Shown one piece after another: positions 5,821 to 7,554 of a stretch of 7,554 bases of DNA. Source of the stretch: Deltaproteobacteria bacterium (GTDB lineage Bacteria; Desulfobacterota; Syntrophia; Syntrophales; UBA2210); the NCBI GenBank assembly GCA_016935875.1, contig JAFGQD010000058.1:1-7554 (forward strand). Reading direction: 5' to 3'. Position 1 is the stretch's first letter. The number at the start of each line of letters is the position of its first letter. Below the pieces are notes generated by a model. The model did not search any database and had not been told where the DNA came from. It worked only from the letters and a program-made list of their open reading frames with translations. Made by a program: the position numbers and the translations under genes.

Positions 5821-6888
5821 CTAAAAGGTAATCTCGTCGCCATTGCCAAGATACACATTGGAGGTCTTGGCCTGGGCAAGTGTTCCTGTCTTTTTGTATT
5901 CAAGGTTTTTGCTAGTACCGTTGACAATAGGCAGACCCATTTTAGCGGCTTTCTCTGCCCAGATCCATCCGGTGCAGTGGTTGCAGCCGATCTTGGTCAT
6001 ATTCATCGCCTTCACACCCTTGATCAGGTCGTCCATCTTGGGATCCCAGTTTTCAAAGGGCGAGATGTGCAGGCCGCCGTAGCAACCATAATTCTTATTG
6101 CCGTCCTTGAAGTTTCTACGAGCATGGTTGATCAGAGTCATGATACCGGGGTGGCAGCAACCGGTGACGGTGACATAGCCCTTGTCCTTGATCTTAAAGT
6201 ACAAGACGTTTTCGCCGCGAACCTGCAGTGTCGCCGGGGCGTCAAAGAAGACGATGGCGGCACCATCCTGAAGTTTGTAGAGCTTGTTGGTCTTGGTCAC
6301 AATCAGTTCACCGGTATGGGGAACGGTGTTCTTCGGGCAGCCCGGCGTCGAGGAGAAGTCGGCGCCCTTGAGCAGTTCAAAGCTCTTTTTCATCGCTGTG
6401 CCGGGGAAATAAATCTTGATATCCGGCTGGTGTTTCAGCGTGCTCTCAAGACCGAAGTAGTGATCGATATGATCGTGGGAAATGATCATTGTATCGATTT
6501 CTTTATTTTTGAGCATCTTATCGATGCCGTCTTTTGCAAAGACGTAATCCATCCAGTCGTTGCTCCAGCCGGTATCGAGGAGATACTTGGTCTTCTTGCC
6601 GTCGAGCGCTTCCACTTCGACCAGCGCCGCGTAGCCTCCGAGGTTCTCCACATTGTAAGCAACATCGTACTGGTTGGTGTTGATCCCGCCAGCAGCCTTG
6701 ATGTCCTTGCCGAGGGTGGGGTTGTCGAACCAACTCGTTTCTGAAATAACGTTGACTTTCAAGCTCTTAATTTCGCCAAAATCCTCTTGCTTACGCGCAT
6801 GGGCCTTTGACAACGTCCCGACACCACCGGACAGAGCGACACCAGCACCCGTCACGGCCATGCCCTTTAAGAAATTTCTTCTATTCAT
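5821..6888 (-). CDS. Tat-exported metallo-beta-lactamase-fold protein, COG1237-like, 355 aa
   Basis: The N-terminus MNRRNFLKG is a twin-arginine (Tat) signal, followed by a hydrophobic stretch to about residue 24 and a likely cleavage site after AHA (29-31). The product is therefore expected folded, with metal, in the periplasm. The mature part has the fold's motifs in order: LLDTG (Asp105), SHDHIDHYFG (His138, His140, Asp142, His143), TGCCHPG (His246), GGLH (His274) and GCNHCTG (His304). The later TGC-H-G, GGLH and HCTG elements are typical of COG1237, whose members are often named after a methanopterin-pathway enzyme. That name should not be copied here, because this protein is exported and the substrate is unknown. 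Six cysteines in the mature part (184, 244, 245, 269, 302, 305) are many for a periplasmic protein. GGAGG precedes the start, and the gene lies 24 nt after the NifX-like gene, so they are co-transcribed. Confidence 0.93.
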   Translation of the reverse strand: MNRRNFLKGMAVTGAGVALSGGVGTLSKAHARKQEDFGEIKSLKVNVISETSWFDNPTLGKDIKAAGGINTNQYDVAYNVENLGGYAALVEVEALDGKKTKYLLDTGWSNDWMDYVFAKDGIDKMLKNKEIDTMIISHDHIDHYFGLESTLKHQPDIKIYFPGTAMKKSFELLKGADFSSTPGCPKNTVPHTGELIVTKTNKLYKLQDGAAIVFFDAPATLQVRGENVLYFKIKDKGYVTVTGCCHPGIMTLINHARRNFKDGNKNYGCYGGLHISPFENWDPKMDDLIKGVKAMNMTKIGCNHCTGWIWAEKAAKMGLPIVNGTSKNLEYKKTGTLAQAKTSNVYLGNGDEITF

Positions 6889-6912
6889 GATAATCCTCCT
6901 TCTTCGTGATAG

Positions 6913-7236
6913 TTAGTTCACAATATCGCCTGTGCAAAGCATACCTTCCACAAAGCGTTCCACTACATCTTCAGTATTCCCGATAACATTGTATATGAGC
7001 TGAACGGATGATCCGACCAACTTTTCCTGATAGTCTTGGCGGATCCCACCGCAGATAACTACATCTGTCTTCATGTGGAGTACCAGAGCACACAACTCAT
7101 CGGGCTCCAGAGCTTCAACAGCGATTACCTCTCGATGCGCAACTACTCCCTTTTCAATGACCATAGAAAGAAGTTGAGCGGAATCATAATACTTCGGAGC
7201 AATTCTTCCATTGAGTGCACATACTATAACGCGCAT
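6913..7236 (-). CDS. NifX/NifB-C-terminal-type (dinitrogenase iron-molybdenum cofactor family) protein, 107 aa
   Basis: The small soluble protein has the shape of the family that binds iron-molybdenum cofactor precursors or other metal clusters: an N-terminal strand MRVIVCALNG, then DVVICGGI (about 58-65), then LIYNVIGNTEDVVERFVEG (about 80-98). The length fits stand-alone members. The usual HFG motif near residues 12-20 is replaced by PKYYDS, so cofactor binding may differ or be lost. No nif structural genes are visible, so nitrogen fixation should not be assumed; Desulfovibrio orange-protein genes are a known case of relatives outside nif under sigma-54 control. AGGAG lies five bases before the start. 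It is the first gene after the -24/-12 promoter and precedes the Tat-exported hydrolase-fold gene by 24 nt. A role in metal-cluster handling or signal feedback is inference. Confidence 0.85.
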   Translation of the reverse strand: MRVIVCALNGRIAPKYYDSAQLLSMVIEKGVVAHREVIAVEALEPDELCALVLHMKTDVVICGGIRQDYQEKLVGSSVQLIYNVIGNTEDVVERFVEGMLCTGDIVN

Positions 7237-7266
7237 CGTCTCTCTCCTGTCCCGAGAGGAAAGATA

Positions 7267-7282
7267 AGCAACAATTATGCCA
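7267..7282 (-). promoter_or_regulatory. Sigma-54 (RpoN) -24/-12 promoter
   Basis: The minus strand reads TGGCAT-AATTG-TTGCT. The invariant GG (7281-7280) and GC (7269-7268) have the exact spacing required, and the flanks match the consensus closely. Transcription would begin near 7256, giving a leader of about 20 nt before the NifX-like gene. That leader would begin CUCUC-GGGACAG-GAGAG, a 5-bp stem at the extreme 5' end that overlaps the Shine-Dalgarno. The regulator encoded immediately upstream belongs to the class that activates such promoters. Confidence 0.85.
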
Positions 7283-7353
7283 CGGATGGATACACAATGA
7301 TATCAGATATATACGTTTTATAGTAGGGGTGCGATGCGGTTTACCACTGGGCA

Positions 7354-7402
7354 TGTTGCATATCACCGGAAAAAGAAATGAATGTAACAAGTAAATATGC
7401 AA
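7354..7402. promoter_or_regulatory. Secondary half-sites of the same motif
   Basis: TGTTGCA recurs at 7354-7360 and a related TGTAACA at 7383-7389. TTGCATAT (7356-7363) and ATATGCAA (7395-7402) are exact complements 31 bases apart. These lie between the main enhancer and the promoter and may be weaker or auxiliary sites. The AT-rich bases 7290-7330 between them and the promoter could form a bend, but I see no clean IHF site. Confidence 0.4.
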
Positions 7403-7424
7403 TGAATCGAAAAGGTTACCTGGA

Positions 7425-7459
7425 TGCAACAATACGCAACGATGTTGCAAAGTGTTGCA
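7425..7459. promoter_or_regulatory. Probable enhancer (upstream activating sequence) for the sigma-54 activator
   Basis: Four half-sites are packed into 35 bases: TGCAACA (7425-7431), CGCAACG (7435-7441), TGTTGCA (7443-7449) and TGTTGCA (7453-7459). The first and third form a perfect dyad with 11 bases between them; the outer pair, extended by a base each, form ATGCAACA/TGTTGCAT. The cluster lies about 170-205 bases upstream of the predicted start site, the usual distance for enhancer-bound activators. It begins about ten bases after the stop of the adjacent regulator gene, which is the likely binder. Confidence 0.75.
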
Positions 7460-7468
7460 TGATTTGGA

Positions 7469-7554
7469 TCAACTCAGGAATCCCAGACGTTTCATCTTGC
7501 GCCACAGGGTCGTACGATCAATGGAAAGTGCGTCCGCCGTCTTTTGACGATTCC
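7469..7554 (-). CDS. Sigma-54-dependent transcriptional regulator, C-terminal Fis-type DNA-binding end only
   Basis: Only the last 27 codons are present, ending at TGA 7469-7471. They read NRQKTADALSIDRTTLWRKM followed by KRLGFLS, the recognition part of the Fis-type helix-turn-helix that ends bacterial enhancer-binding proteins (NtrC/NifA class). The AAA+ ATPase domain and the sensory domain lie beyond the right edge, so the signal it detects cannot be read here. It points the same way as the operon. Its end is followed within ten bases by the TGTTGCA cluster and then by the -24/-12 promoter, so it most likely controls the operon locally. Confidence 0.9.
   Translation of the reverse strand, partial: NRQKTADALSIDRTTLWRKMKRLGFLS

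Noticed and set aside
5977..6744. Long plus-strand open frame (255 codons).
   Set aside because: It is the reverse complement of the metallo-beta-lactamase gene, whose catalytic motifs prove the minus-strand reading.
6913..7236. Nitrogen-fixation locus.
   Set aside because: Only a NifX-type protein supports it. Relatives of this family occur in several non-nif contexts and no nitrogenase gene is visible.
1..7554. CRISPR array, insertion sequence or prophage.
   Set aside because: No regularly spaced direct repeats, transposase, integrase or terminal inverted repeats were seen. The repeated TGTTGCA motif is confined to the sigma-54 control region.

Overview
The window looks like a stretch of an anaerobic, Gram-negative bacterial chromosome, most likely from the Desulfobacterota (the former Deltaproteobacteria). 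This is inferred from three things: a sigma-54 (RpoN) regulatory unit with a Fis-type enhancer-binding protein, a NifX-type protein beside a Tat-exported metallo-beta-lactamase-fold enzyme, and a bacterial PreP-type M16 peptidase. No rRNA or other taxonomic marker is present, so the lineage is tentative. All well-supported genes lie on the minus strand and are described in transcription order, right to left.

Right end (7554 to 5688). The last 27 codons of a sigma-54-dependent regulator (Fis-type helix-turn-helix) enter from the right edge. Behind its stop is a 232-base control region. It holds a cluster of TGTTGCA/TGCAACA half-sites (7425-7459) and a good -24/-12 promoter, TGGCAT-N5-TTGCT (7267-7282). 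That promoter would start an mRNA with a leader of about 20 nt before a NifX/NifB-type small protein (107 aa). A Tat-exported metallo-beta-lactamase-fold protein of the COG1237 type (355 aa) follows after 24 nt. A 133-base spacer with overlapping inverted repeats then separates it from the next gene.

Middle (5687 to 3159). A membrane protein of about ten helices (414 aa), a soluble 326-aa protein with a His/Cys-rich tail, and a 98-aa helical protein follow with a 20-nt gap and then a 14-nt overlap. I recognise none of the three. They appear to be one transcription unit, possibly a continuation of the sigma-54 operon. The likely picture is a signal-responsive unit whose cytoplasmic NifX-like protein, periplasmic hydrolase-fold protein, inner-membrane protein and two soluble proteins act in one process. 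The process itself cannot be read from the sequence.

Left part (3158 to 1). A gene-poor stretch of 666 bases (2493-3158) holds a plus-strand ORF that looks like an orphan signal peptide, several inverted repeats, and a minus-strand small ORF that would need a one-base shift to run up to the next gene. From 2492 to the left edge runs a large M16C zinc peptidase resembling presequence protease (PreP). It is open for 830 codons and cut by the edge.
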